A DNA stretch of 14,574 bases from Hyphomicrobiaceae bacterium. GTDB taxonomy: Bacteria; Pseudomonadota; Alphaproteobacteria; Rhizobiales; MH13. Below the pieces are notes generated by a model. The model was not told the DNA's origin and ran no database searches. It saw only the letters and a program-made list of their open reading frames with translations. Every line of letters starts with the position of its first letter. The stretch's first letter is position 1. A program made the translations under genes and the position numbers. Where the stretch lies: contig JAGRKQ010000197.1 in the NCBI GenBank assembly GCA_020442235.1, forward strand, positions 1 to 14,574, in the 5' to 3' direction. Shown here piece after piece: positions 5,702 through 12,738 of this stretch.

Positions 5702-6453
5702 AGGAAGCTGATCTGAACAGCGCGCTCTCCCGTTCCGATCTTGCACTTCTGGCTGTTCTTGCGACCGGTGGCATCCTTCAGGCAGGCGTGACCTCGGGAA
5801 TGACGGCTTACCGGCTCAAGGTCGCGGGGCGCCGGGGCCGGCCCTCCGCCGTGGAGAGCGGCGATGTTGTGCGTCTTTCCCGTCTTGGTGTTCTGGAGAC
5901 GCGCGAAGGCCGCACCGTCCTGAGCAGCACAGGCAGGGCGCTGATGGACAGGCTGCTGGAAACCGGGCGAGGCAGGCAAGAGCGGCCGCAAGGAGAGGGC
6001 ACGCGGTTTTCGCTGGAACGCAATCTGCCCCTTGCCGCGCATGAACGCCTTGCTGCGGCGCGGTTCCTGGGCGCAGCCGAGCGTGCGGCACTGCGCCCGC
6101 GCATCGGGCCGGACTGGGACGGGCTTGCCACCGGAAAGATCGATGGCGGCAAAAGGAGAGGCCATGAACCACTGGGGGGAGCTTCAGAAGAGTTCCTGCG
6201 CACCAGTGCGGCCCTCGGATCGTCCCTGTCGTCGCTTCTGGTCGATGCGCTGGTTTTCGATCTCGGCCTTGGCGACATCGAACGGCGCCGAAACTGGCCG
6301 GCGCGCAGCGCACGGGTTGCCCTGCGTCTCGCCCTGGAAGCGCTCTGTCGGCACTATGGTTATGAGGAGGCAAGCGGGGGCGCGTCAGAGCCGGCCATCA
6401 GGCCTTTGCCGCTGCGACCGCAACGCTGCGAATCCGGGCCAGCATCGCGGTGA
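5698..6453 (+). CDS. DUF6456 domain protein
   Basis: A 251-residue protein of a family restricted to alphaproteobacteria. The N-terminal part (about 10-90) looks like a winged-helix fold: DLALLAVLATGGILQAG, VVRLSRLGVLETREGRTVLSSTGRALMDRL. The DUF6456 core (about 108-221) ends in the family signature LVDALVFDLGLGDIERRRNWPARSARVALRLALEALCRHYG. A low-complexity tail (222-251) follows, encoded antisense to the 3' end of sufE. The start overlaps the stop of the DnaA-like HTH gene, with GGAG at 5687-5690. The molecular function is unknown. The consistent pairing with a DnaA-domain-IV protein suggests a two-part DNA-binding regulator, an inference from context. Confidence 0.85.
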   Translation: MKEADLNSALSRSDLALLAVLATGGILQAGVTSGMTAYRLKVAGRRGRPSAVESGDVVRLSRLGVLETREGRTVLSSTGRALMDRLLETGRGRQERPQGEGTRFSLERNLPLAAHERLAAARFLGAAERAALRPRIGPDWDGLATGKIDGGKRRGHEPLGGASEEFLRTSAALGSSLSSLLVDALVFDLGLGDIERRRNWPARSARVALRLALEALCRHYGYEEASGGASEPAIRPLPLRPQRCESGPASR

Positions 6454-6811
6454 GCCCGTTGGAGCGCTGGGCAGTAAGATGCTCGCGAAGCCCCAGTCCG
6501 GAAAGCGCGGCCTCGGCATCGAGGCTGGCAATCTCGGCCGGCGTCCTGCCGTCGAACAGCGCCAGAACGACGGCCACGATGCCCTTGACCAAAAGCGCAT
6601 CGCTGTCGCCGCGAAAGCGCAGGGTGCCGTCCGCCCCGGCCTCGGCAATGAGCCAGACCTGACTGGCGCAGCCATGGACCTTGTTGGCCTCGCTGCGTTC
6701 ATGATCGCTCAGCGGCTCCAGAGCCCGCCCGAGATCCATGAGGTAGCGGAAGCGATCTTCCCAGTCGTCGAGGAAGGCAAAATTCTCGGCAATGGTCTCG
6801 AAAGGCTCCAT
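6398..6811 (-). CDS. sufE: SufE cysteine desulfuration protein
   Basis: Sulfur acceptor for the cysteine desulfurase SufS in cytoplasmic iron-sulfur cluster assembly; it accepts persulfide sulfur and passes it to the SufBCD scaffold. 137 residues, normal length. The ATG at 6811 gives the family start METIxENFxFLDDWEDR-like MEPFETIAENFAFLDDWEDRF; upstream in-frame starts would add a non-conserved 53-residue leader. The catalytic Cys is C48 in NKVHGCASQVW. The C-terminal SufE core GDSDALLVKGIVAVVLALFDGRTPAEI is intact. Its last 56 bp overlap the convergent DUF6456 gene. It stands alone, outside any suf cluster in this window, and has no obvious ribosome site. Confidence 0.93.
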   Translation of the reverse strand: MEPFETIAENFAFLDDWEDRFRYLMDLGRALEPLSDHERSEANKVHGCASQVWLIAEAGADGTLRFRGDSDALLVKGIVAVVLALFDGRTPAEIASLDAEAALSGLGLREHLTAQRSNGLTAMLARIRSVAVAAAKA

Positions 6812-6881
6812 GGCTGGGCAACTAGACCGCCCGGCCAGCCGTGGCAAGCCATCAGGCAGAGCGGGCGCGCGAGAAAGCCTT

Positions 6882-6922
6882 GGAAAAAGAAGTTGCGGCC
6901 CGGTGGAGGTCCGGGCCGCAAC
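6882..6922 (-). terminator. Strong leftward intrinsic terminator after the DUF5330 gene
   Basis: GTTGCGGCCCGG and CCGGGCCGCAAC form a perfect 12-bp inverted repeat (6892-6903 / 6911-6922) around a 7-nt loop. On the minus strand it is followed by TTCTTTTTCC (6891-6882). It lies 45 bp after the DUF5330 stop and isolates that gene from sufE. Confidence 0.85.
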
Positions 6923-6966
6923 CTGTTGCCGTTCTCCGGGGTCTGGACGGCCGGAGACGGAGAAGC

Positions 6967-7287
6967 TCAAGCCGGATTGGGCATCCGGTGTGCGATCTGC
7001 CGATCGGCTTCGCTCAAGGTGTCGGCGCCGGACGGGGGGTCCAGCCAGTCGGAGATCATCGCGACGCCCGTGCGGGCCTTTTCGCGCAGGATCGCCGCCA
7101 CGGAGCGGCCGGTTTCACAGACATCAGGCTGGCGCGCACAGAACCCGCCGAGATCCTCGGCAGCCAGACGAGCTGCAGCCAGCGTTTCAAGTGCGGAAGG
7201 CCCATCGACACGCGTTCGGCTTTCCGCATCAAGCGGAACCAGAGCGACCACGAGCGTGAGCCATAAGGCACAGCGAACGAGAAACAT
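6967..7287 (-). CDS. DUF5330 family exported small protein
   Basis: A 106-residue protein of a Rhizobiales family of unknown function. A short hydrophobic N-terminus (residues 2-19, MFLVRCALWLTLVVALVP) looks like a signal peptide or membrane anchor. The mature part has the family's paired cysteines GGFCARQPDVCETG (C50 and C57, likely a disulfide in the periplasm), a helical stretch, and a C-terminal DTLSEAD segment near the usual DTLTxxD motif. The ATG at 7287 is preceded by AAGGGACCGAAGGA. The gene is divergent from the divJ-like kinase across a 331-bp intergenic region. In related genomes, as I recall, a homologue sits at the same place between sufE and divJ. Confidence 0.75.
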   Translation of the reverse strand: MFLVRCALWLTLVVALVPLDAESRTRVDGPSALETLAAARLAAEDLGGFCARQPDVCETGRSVAAILREKARTGVAMISDWLDPPSGADTLSEADRQIAHRMPNPA

Positions 7288-7412
7288 TCCTTCGGTCCCT
7301 TGTTGTCACGACATGCCATGAAGAGCATGCCGTTCGTCCTCTCCCGACGCTGACCATAGCAAGGCCCTGTGAAAGCGCGGTTCGTCCGGGCGGGGGGATT
7401 TGAACGAAATGG

Positions 7413-7449
7413 GATTCAACTCGAAGCGTCTGTTCTAACCCTTCGCTAA
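7413..7449 (+). promoter_or_regulatory. Candidate CtrA box and CcrM site upstream of divJ
   Basis: The 7288-7618 intergenic stretch (331 bp) holds no gene that I can support. It contains CTAA-CCCTTCG-CTAA (7435-7449), a TTAA-N7-TTAA-type CtrA box with C in place of the first T in each half and CC after each half. A GANTC (CcrM methylation) site GATTC lies at 7413-7417, and a second GATTC at 7531-7535. The position, about 170-180 bp before the kinase ATG, fits a regulated promoter. Nothing else recognisable was found in the stretch. Confidence 0.4.
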
Positions 7450-7618
7450 CCACACCGAACGATGAACGCCGGCGCAGAAAGCGCTTCCGGGCGCATTTTA
7501 CGCTTCCTTCAAGGCTTGAGACCAACCGTCGATTCATAAGGTGCGCTCAGGAACCGGTCCTTCGGGACAGGCCATGAGACATCGAAGAGTGAAAACCGCG
7601 GGGGCGGAAGGCTGAACC

Positions 7619-9409
7619 ATGCGTAATGCGTTGATGCGCCATGTAGCGGCAAAGGCCGGTTCGGACATCCTGGAGCGCAGCCGCCATGCGATCTTCATCG
7701 GATGGTCGCTGGTGCTGGCCGCGACCGGCACGGTGACGGCCCTTCTGGGTCCGGCGCTGGACGTGCCGGCGGCATCGCTGTTCGGCGGCCTGATGCTGGC
7801 CGCTTCGCTCGGTGGCATCGTGCTGTCGCGTTTTGCCCATGTGGGCACGGCGCAGACGATCCAGACGACGGCGATGGCCGCCGTCCTGTTCTTTGCCGGA
7901 GAACTTCCCGGAACCTCGCAGGCGCTGGTGGCCGTTCTTGCCTTCATGCTGGTGCTGGAAGCCTCGCTGATGGGCCGAAAGGAACTCAGCATCGCGGCCG
8001 GCGTTCTTGCCGCCGGCGTGGTCATGGCCAATGCCTTTCTGCCCGATACAGGGCTCGTTCTGCTTGATCAGACCAGCATGATCGACAGCTGGGTTCTGGT
8101 CGGCAGCGTGCTTTACGGCGCGGCACTGCTCGGCCGCCTTCAGGCGATCCAGACCCTTCAGGCCAATCTCGGCCAGACCGGCCGCCGCCGGGCGCGCTTC
8201 CTTGCCGCCGTGATGCAGGAAGGCATTCTGGAACTCGATTCCCAAGGCACGCTCATTTCCGCTGCCGGAACCGTCGGAGAGCTCTTTCAAAGGCCTTCGC
8301 ATGTGCTTCTGGACGAGGGCATCCGCGATCTCGTGCATGTTGCCGACCGCCCGATCTTTCTGGCAACGCTCGCCGAAGCCCAGGCCTCACGCGAGGCTGT
8401 GACGATCGAGGTGCGCATGCGCGCCGGCGGCTGGGGCGGCGTTGCTCCGCACCATTTCTGGGCCGAGATGCGCATCCATCCGATCCCGCACAGCGGCAGC
8501 AGCATTCTCGGCGACGAGGGCGCCGACGTGGTGGTCCTGATCCACGATGTGACCGCGCGCCGCGACGCCGAGGAAGGCCGCAAGGCGAGCCTGGAACGCG
8601 CCGAAGAAGCAAGTGCGGCCAAGTCGCGTTTCCTGGCGACGATGAGCCACGAACTGCGCACCCCGCTCAACGCCATCATCGGCTTTGCCGACATTCTCGA
8701 TCAGGGCGTTTTCGGCAAGCTGGATAACCCCCAGCAGCGCGAATATGTGACGCTGATCCGCGACAGCGGCATCCATCTTCTGCAGGTGGTCAACGACATT
8801 CTCGACCTGTCGAAGATCGAGGCGGGACATTTTTCCGTCGTTGCCGAACCGTTCAATCCGCTGCCGGTTCTGGCGCGCACGGTGGAAATGGTCCGCCCGC
8901 AGGTGACCGAAAAGAAGCAGGTGCTCAACCTGCATCTCGACGATGCGCTGGAAGAGGTCGTTGCCGACCAGCGGGCGATCAAGCAGATCGTGCTCAATCT
9001 CCTGTCGAACGCCAGCAAGTTCACCGAAGAAGGCGGGCGCGTGTCGCTGCGCGTGTGCCGCGATGGTGCGGACATGCTGATCAGCGTGTCCGACACCGGG
9101 ATCGGCATTCCCAAGGACCATCTGAAGTCTATCGGCCAGCCCTTCTACCAGGTCGATTCAGCCTATGGGTGCCAGCATCAGGGCACCGGTCTCGGCCTGT
9201 CGGTCGTGCGCGGTCTGATCGAGCTGCATGACGGCCGCTTCGAGCTGACGAGCGTCGAAGGCGAAGGCACCACCGTGACCATCCGCATCCCGCTCGCCGG
9301 CCCGGCGCCGAAGGTCGAGGAAGAGCGCGGCAGCCTGCACAGCCTGCCGGCGCCGCGTCCGCAAGGCGCTGATACGAAGGGCACGGAGAAAAAGGCGCGC
9401 GTCGCATGA
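7619..9409 (+). CDS. divJ: DivJ-type membrane sensor histidine kinase
   Basis: A 596-residue hybrid of a membrane region and a kinase core. Roughly six hydrophobic segments lie between residues 24 and 173, followed by a PAS-like domain (~190-312) and a short coiled linker. The HisKA domain carries the phospho-accepting H344 in FLATMSHELRTPLNAIIGFADIL, typical of the DivJ/PleC/PdhS group. HATPase_c: N box NLLSNASKF (N460, N464), G1 DTGIGIP (492-498), G2 GTGLGLS (522-528). DivJ phosphorylates DivK and PleD and controls CtrA and cell polarity. The DivJ assignment rests on the membrane/PAS/HisKA architecture and on synteny with mucR-HTH-DUF6456-sufE-DUF5330 as recalled from Agrobacterium. PleC or another PdhS kinase is the alternative. 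The ATG has GGAAG at 7606-7610. The stop overlaps the next ATG by 4 nt. Confidence 0.75.
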   Translation: MRNALMRHVAAKAGSDILERSRHAIFIGWSLVLAATGTVTALLGPALDVPAASLFGGLMLAASLGGIVLSRFAHVGTAQTIQTTAMAAVLFFAGELPGTSQALVAVLAFMLVLEASLMGRKELSIAAGVLAAGVVMANAFLPDTGLVLLDQTSMIDSWVLVGSVLYGAALLGRLQAIQTLQANLGQTGRRRARFLAAVMQEGILELDSQGTLISAAGTVGELFQRPSHVLLDEGIRDLVHVADRPIFLATLAEAQASREAVTIEVRMRAGGWGGVAPHHFWAEMRIHPIPHSGSSILGDEGADVVVLIHDVTARRDAEEGRKASLERAEEASAAKSRFLATMSHELRTPLNAIIGFADILDQGVFGKLDNPQQREYVTLIRDSGIHLLQVVNDILDLSKIEAGHFSVVAEPFNPLPVLARTVEMVRPQVTEKKQVLNLHLDDALEEVVADQRAIKQIVLNLLSNASKFTEEGGRVSLRVCRDGADMLISVSDTGIGIPKDHLKSIGQPFYQVDSAYGCQHQGTGLGLSVVRGLIELHDGRFELTSVEGEGTTVTIRIPLAGPAPKVEEERGSLHSLPAPRPQGADTKGTEKKARVA

Positions 9410-10137
9410 GATATGACGAGGTCTATGACGACGAGGATGGCCCGAGTGCCGTCACGCGTCTTCTGGACGGGTTGTTGCAGCGTCCGGCCTTTGCGCTGCT
9501 CGCTTTCCTGACGGCGGGCAGCCTCATCGCGACGGCAACCAACGCCCTCTATCTTCAGCCCGGCGCCCATCCGGCTCCGATGTTCTCGACACGCAGCCGC
9601 GCGGCTTCCGAGGAGACACCGGCAACCGGCAGCATCGACACCTTGCAGCGGACTGCGGCGCCCGTGCCGGCCCGCGCCGCAACCGTCGGCAGCGATCCGG
9701 CGCTGATCCGCGACATCCAGCGCCTTCTGGCCGAGCGCGAGCTTTATGCCGGTCCGGTCGATGGCGTTCCGGGCGCGCAGACCCGTTCGGCGATCGAGAC
9801 CTTCCAGCGCAATCAGGGCCAGGCGGTCGACGGAGAGGCAACGCCGCGCCTTCTGGCGCTGCTGGCGCTTGCCCCGCCGCCCAGAACGCCCCCCGCGCCA
9901 TCCGTGCCGGTGCGCGGCGAAACGGGACTGCCCGCCGGCTACGACAGCCGCGTTGCCCGCATTCAGGCCGCGCTGGATGAACTCGGCTTCGAGCCTGGCG
10001 CCATCGACGGCCTGATGGGCAATGCGACGCGGCTTGCCATCCAGCGCTTCGAGTTGTCGCTGGGCGTCGATCCGTCGGGAGAAACAAGTCCGCAGCTCAT
10101 CGAGCGTCTTGAGCGCAGGCTCGGACGGCCTTTGTGA
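9406..10137 (+). CDS. Membrane-anchored peptidoglycan-binding protein
   Basis: A 243-residue protein. An acidic cytoplasmic N-terminus (1-25) is followed by one membrane helix (about 28-49) and a linker rich in Ala, Pro and Thr. Two PG_binding_1 domains follow: about 97-152 (IRDIQRLLAERELYAGPVDGVPG...TRSAIETFQ) and about 181-236 (RIQAALDELGFEPGAIDGLMGNATRLAIQRFE). It should sit in the inner membrane and contact the cell wall. The ATG overlaps the kinase stop (ATGA), so it is co-translated with the DivJ-like kinase. No catalytic domain is visible. A structural or wall-sensing partner of the kinase is an inference from coupling. Confidence 0.85.
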   Translation: MRYDEVYDDEDGPSAVTRLLDGLLQRPAFALLAFLTAGSLIATATNALYLQPGAHPAPMFSTRSRAASEETPATGSIDTLQRTAAPVPARAATVGSDPALIRDIQRLLAERELYAGPVDGVPGAQTRSAIETFQRNQGQAVDGEATPRLLALLALAPPPRTPPAPSVPVRGETGLPAGYDSRVARIQAALDELGFEPGAIDGLMGNATRLAIQRFELSLGVDPSGETSPQLIERLERRLGRPL

Positions 10138-10159
10138 CGCCGGTTCGGCAATCGACGAC

Positions 10160-10516
10160 ATGGCGCGGCTGACATCGGCCCTTTTCGTATCGGCACTGCT
10201 GCGCCGGGCCTCCGTTGAGGGAGCCTTTGCCGTGATTGCGCGCAAAGGGGCGGCCGAAGCCGGAGCGATCTTCGTCAGGGTCGATGGGCTCGACGGACGG
10301 CAATGGCTTTATGCCCCGGCTCCGCAAAGTTTTTTCGATGAAGAAGAGAGCGGCGAACGCCGCTTCGTGGCCGCACATCGCGGCTCGGGCGAGGATGCGC
10401 CCGCGATCAATGCGCGCCTGGAAAAGGAAATGCGGTTCGATTCCGATCTGTGGATCGTCGACATTGAGGACCGCCTCGGGCGGCCCTTCATCGAGGTGAT
10501 CGAGGACGAGGGCTAG
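10160..10516 (+). CDS. DUF1491 family protein
   Basis: A 118-residue soluble protein of the alphaproteobacterial DUF1491 family, function unknown. The family pattern is clear: LTSALFVSALLRRASVEGAFAVIARKGAAEAGAIFVRV at the start, then LYAPAPQSFFDEE and a C-terminal LEKEMRFDSDLWIVDIED. The ATG at 10160 was chosen because it gives the family start M-x-RLTS; no good ribosome site is visible. It follows the peptidoglycan-binding gene by 22 bp, so it is probably the third gene of the divJ operon. It ends 2 bp from the convergent DUF2336 gene. Confidence 0.88.
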   Translation: MARLTSALFVSALLRRASVEGAFAVIARKGAAEAGAIFVRVDGLDGRQWLYAPAPQSFFDEEESGERRFVAAHRGSGEDAPAINARLEKEMRFDSDLWIVDIEDRLGRPFIEVIEDEG

Positions 10517-10518
10517 CC

Positions 10519-11610
10519 TCAGGCGGCGCTTTCGCGGCGTTCCGGCAAGGCCTCGCCGCTCTGGTGCAGAGCCGGGATCGCGTCCGGCTCGGCCATGCGC
10601 CGCTGGCTCGGACGAGCGAGGGCCTCATGGCTTTCGACCCGTTTCACGGCCTCGATCACAAACCGCGCGGCATGGCGCGGAACCTTGCGGTAAAGATCGA
10701 CGAGCGCCAGCGTTTCGCGCGGACCGCGTGCAACCGCGATCAGCGAGCGGATCAAGAGCCGGGCAAGCAGCGATTCCGGCAGGTCGAGCGCGCGGGCAAC
10801 GGTAACAAGGCCGATGCCGTCGCCATCATTGATCAGCGCATCCATGCGGTTGAGCGGCAGGTCGAGCGCTTCGGCGAGGCGAAGGCGAAGGGCCGCGCCG
10901 TCCTCGCGCTCCGTCAGGCGGGAAATCTCTTCGATGACGCTTTTATCGGCCGGCTGAAGCGCGCGGGCCGTATCGCCCGGCGATGTCGGCGCCATGCTGG
11001 AGGCCCGCTCCAGAACCTTGCGCCGTGCTTCGCCGGGAAGCGCGATGAAACCGCGCGCCAGGACGCGGATATCGGCGTCCGTGCGGTCGGTGATGCGTTC
11101 GGCATGACCATGCGCACCGTTCCTGAGAAGCCGGGCCTGATCGGCGGGGGCAAGTTCGGCGGCGGGATTGGCAAGCAGCGCGTCGATGACGGCGGCTTCC
11201 TCGCGTCCGGCAAGAACGCTGACAGTCGCCGCATCGAGGCGCGAGCGGCGGGCAATGGCAACCGCGACCCGTTCCGAGGCGCTTTCTGCAAGCTCGCACA
11301 GCTGATCGGCCTCCACCAGCGGGCTTTGCAGGGCAAGACAGGCCAGAACCTCGTCATCTGTGGAGCGCAGAAGCTGGCGCACGAGTGCCGGGTCGATGTC
11401 GTCACGCGGTCCGGCGGCCTGGGCAAAGCGCAACAGTTCCGCGCCGCTGGCCGTCGGCAGCATGGCGGCGGCAAGGGACTCAAGCCGCAGCAGTTCGCGC
11501 CGGTTTCCCCGCGGCGTCAGCGCAAGCAGCGTCGCAACGGCGGAAAGAAGGGCCTGTCCGCGAATGCTCTCGCGGCCGCTTTCTAGGGGCGTGAATGGAT
11601 TGTCGCTCAT
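10519..11610 (-). CDS. DUF2336 family protein
   Basis: A 363-residue, almost entirely helical protein of the DUF2336 family. The repeated short helices resemble HEAT-like repeats, for example LLSAVATLLALTPRGNR, LVRQLLRSTDDEVLACLALQSPLVEADQL, VAVAIARRSRLDAATVSVLAG and VIDALLANPAAELAPADQARLLRNG. There is no signal peptide or membrane segment. The C-terminus (about 335-363) is polar and probably disordered. Function is unknown; such folds usually mediate protein contacts. It converges on DUF1491 with a 2-bp gap and starts at the ATG 11610, with no clear ribosome site. A candidate CtrA box lies 50-65 bp upstream of its start. Confidence 0.85.
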   Translation of the reverse strand: MSDNPFTPLESGRESIRGQALLSAVATLLALTPRGNRRELLRLESLAAAMLPTASGAELLRFAQAAGPRDDIDPALVRQLLRSTDDEVLACLALQSPLVEADQLCELAESASERVAVAIARRSRLDAATVSVLAGREEAAVIDALLANPAAELAPADQARLLRNGAHGHAERITDRTDADIRVLARGFIALPGEARRKVLERASSMAPTSPGDTARALQPADKSVIEEISRLTEREDGAALRLRLAEALDLPLNRMDALINDGDGIGLVTVARALDLPESLLARLLIRSLIAVARGPRETLALVDLYRKVPRHAARFVIEAVKRVESHEALARPSQRRMAEPDAIPALHQSGEALPERRESAA

Positions 11611-11660
11611 GACCGGCAGCCGCAGTGAAGTTCAGGTGCTCCACTCTTCTCCGCCAACCG

Positions 11661-11677
11661 TTAGCAAAGGATTAACC
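11661..11677. promoter_or_regulatory. Candidate CtrA box between DUF2336 and the lipoprotein locus
   Basis: TTAG-CAAAGGA-TTAA-CC at 11661-11677 is a TTAA-N7-TTAA box with one mismatch, the second half-site being the perfect TTAACC. It lies between the divergent DUF2336 gene (starts 11610) and the small ORF/lipoprotein genes (11767, 11891) and could act on either side. Apart from this box, 11611-11766 shows only purine-rich GGAGG-like runs. Confidence 0.45.
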
Positions 11678-11766
11678 TTGATGACCCCCTAATGAACCAG
11701 CCAAGGACAGCTTCCTTTGAAGGAGGCGAAAAGTCGCGGGGAGGCACTGATTGAACGGGGGTTCCC

Positions 11767-11955
11767 ATGGGCACTGTGATTGCCATGGCTCCGCTTCGTT
11801 CCGGCCCGCGCAAACCGAAATTGCGCCGGTCCGAATGCGGAACCGTCCTCTTCTTTACCGGCGTGCGCCGTGAACGGTGGAGCCGTGCGGATGCGGAAAA
11901 GACAGACAAGGCCGGCAACGGCTCATCGCGCAGCGGACCGGACGTCGGCCTGTAA
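11767..11955 (+). CDS. Small hypothetical protein, overlaps the lipoprotein gene
   Basis: A 62-residue frame starting ATGGGC at 11767, preceded by GGGGG at 11757-11761. The protein begins MGTVIAMAPLRSGPRKPKL and contains TVLFFTGVRRERW; a LFFTGVR-x-ER motif is, from memory, shared by small unannotated rhizobial proteins. Codons have high G+C at the third position throughout, as expected of a real gene here. Its last 65 bp overlap the lipoprotein gene in another frame. It may be translationally linked to that gene. No membrane segment. Function unknown. Confidence 0.5.
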   Translation: MGTVIAMAPLRSGPRKPKLRRSECGTVLFFTGVRRERWSRADAEKTDKAGNGSSRSGPDVGL

Positions 11956-12715
11956 CGTTGCAAGGCTTGTCCTTCTTGCCGCCGCCGGCCTGATGCTGGC
12001 CGGATGCCTTCGCCCGACGGGCGATTTCGGGCGCGCGCGCCCGAGCTTCATCAACGACCGCATCCTGCCCGTGGCCGGGCGGCAGGTCGTCGGCCTCAAC
12101 CGCGAACCGCAATCCTCCTTTCCCTATACCGATGAGGAGGAGGAACTGCGCGATCTCTCCTGGTATCTCGTCGCTCCGGCGCATGGCCGCGACTGGATCG
12201 GCATGAGCGCGGCCGAATTGCAGCGCACCGAGATCACCGTGCGCGCGGATCTGCGTCTGGCGCCGGAACGTTATTCTGCTCTTCTCCTCTCCGACCGCTA
12301 TCGTTCCAGCGAGGCGCGCTACCGCCGCATCATGGACGATGCCGCCAACGACATGGCCGCTATTGGTGGATTCTTCGCCCGTGCCGCGGACGTCGCCGCC
12401 GCCGACGAGGCGCGTCTTGCCGCGGCCATGGCCTTGCCGGACATCGGCGTTTCCGAACTCGACGATACCCATGGCCGCATCGCGGAGAACGAACGCCTCG
12501 TCGCCTGGGTGACGCGCGCGGTCTGGTTCCGCCTCTATGCCTATCGCTATGCGCTCGACCGGCTGATGATCGCAACGCCCTCCGCTTCCGCCGAAGCGGT
12601 GCGCGACCGGCTGGATGCGCTGGAAGCGGAAATTCGCGCCGCCACCGGCCGTCCGCCGATGGTGATCACCGCCGAAGAGCCGGTGGATCTGATGGAAATC
12701 GTCCGCAAGGCCTGA
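11891..12715 (+). CDS. Predicted lipoprotein of unknown function
   Basis: 274 residues from the ATG at 11891, chosen because GGTGGAG lies at 11876-11882 and it is the last in-frame start before the export signal. A long basic N-region (1-24) precedes a hydrophobic core (25-37) and the lipobox LMLAGC with C39, the predicted lipidated residue. The mature part is helical and charged: an acidic YTDEEEELRDLSWYL, a region rich in Arg and Glu, and repeated Ala-rich helices (about 155-195 and 235-260). No known enzymatic motif was recognised. It is likely anchored in the inner or outer membrane facing the periplasm. It stands between a CtrA-like box and a convergent operon. Confidence 0.7.
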   Translation: MRKRQTRPATAHRAADRTSACNVARLVLLAAAGLMLAGCLRPTGDFGRARPSFINDRILPVAGRQVVGLNREPQSSFPYTDEEEELRDLSWYLVAPAHGRDWIGMSAAELQRTEITVRADLRLAPERYSALLLSDRYRSSEARYRRIMDDAANDMAAIGGFFARAADVAAADEARLAAAMALPDIGVSELDDTHGRIAENERLVAWVTRAVWFRLYAYRYALDRLMIATPSASAEAVRDRLDALEAEIRAATGRPPMVITAEEPVDLMEIVRKA

Positions 12716-12738
12716 AAGCCGCCGATCCTAAAAAGGGA

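Noticed and set aside
6032..7321. 429-codon plus-strand frame across sufE and DUF5330
   Set aside because: It runs antisense to two recognised genes and through a perfect terminator hairpin, with no domain-like sequence.
7385..7420. T-arm-like sequence (reverse complement GTTCAAATCCCC)
   Set aside because: No acceptor, D or anticodon stem could be built around it, so no tRNA is called.
7229..7537. 102-codon minus-strand frame covering the divJ upstream region
   Set aside because: No conserved sequence and no ribosome site, and it overlaps DUF5330 in another frame; more likely chance.
10564..11586. 340-codon open frame on the plus strand opposite the DUF2336 gene
   Set aside because: No recognisable domain. 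It is a GC-driven shadow of the DUF2336 frame, which has family-like helical sequence.
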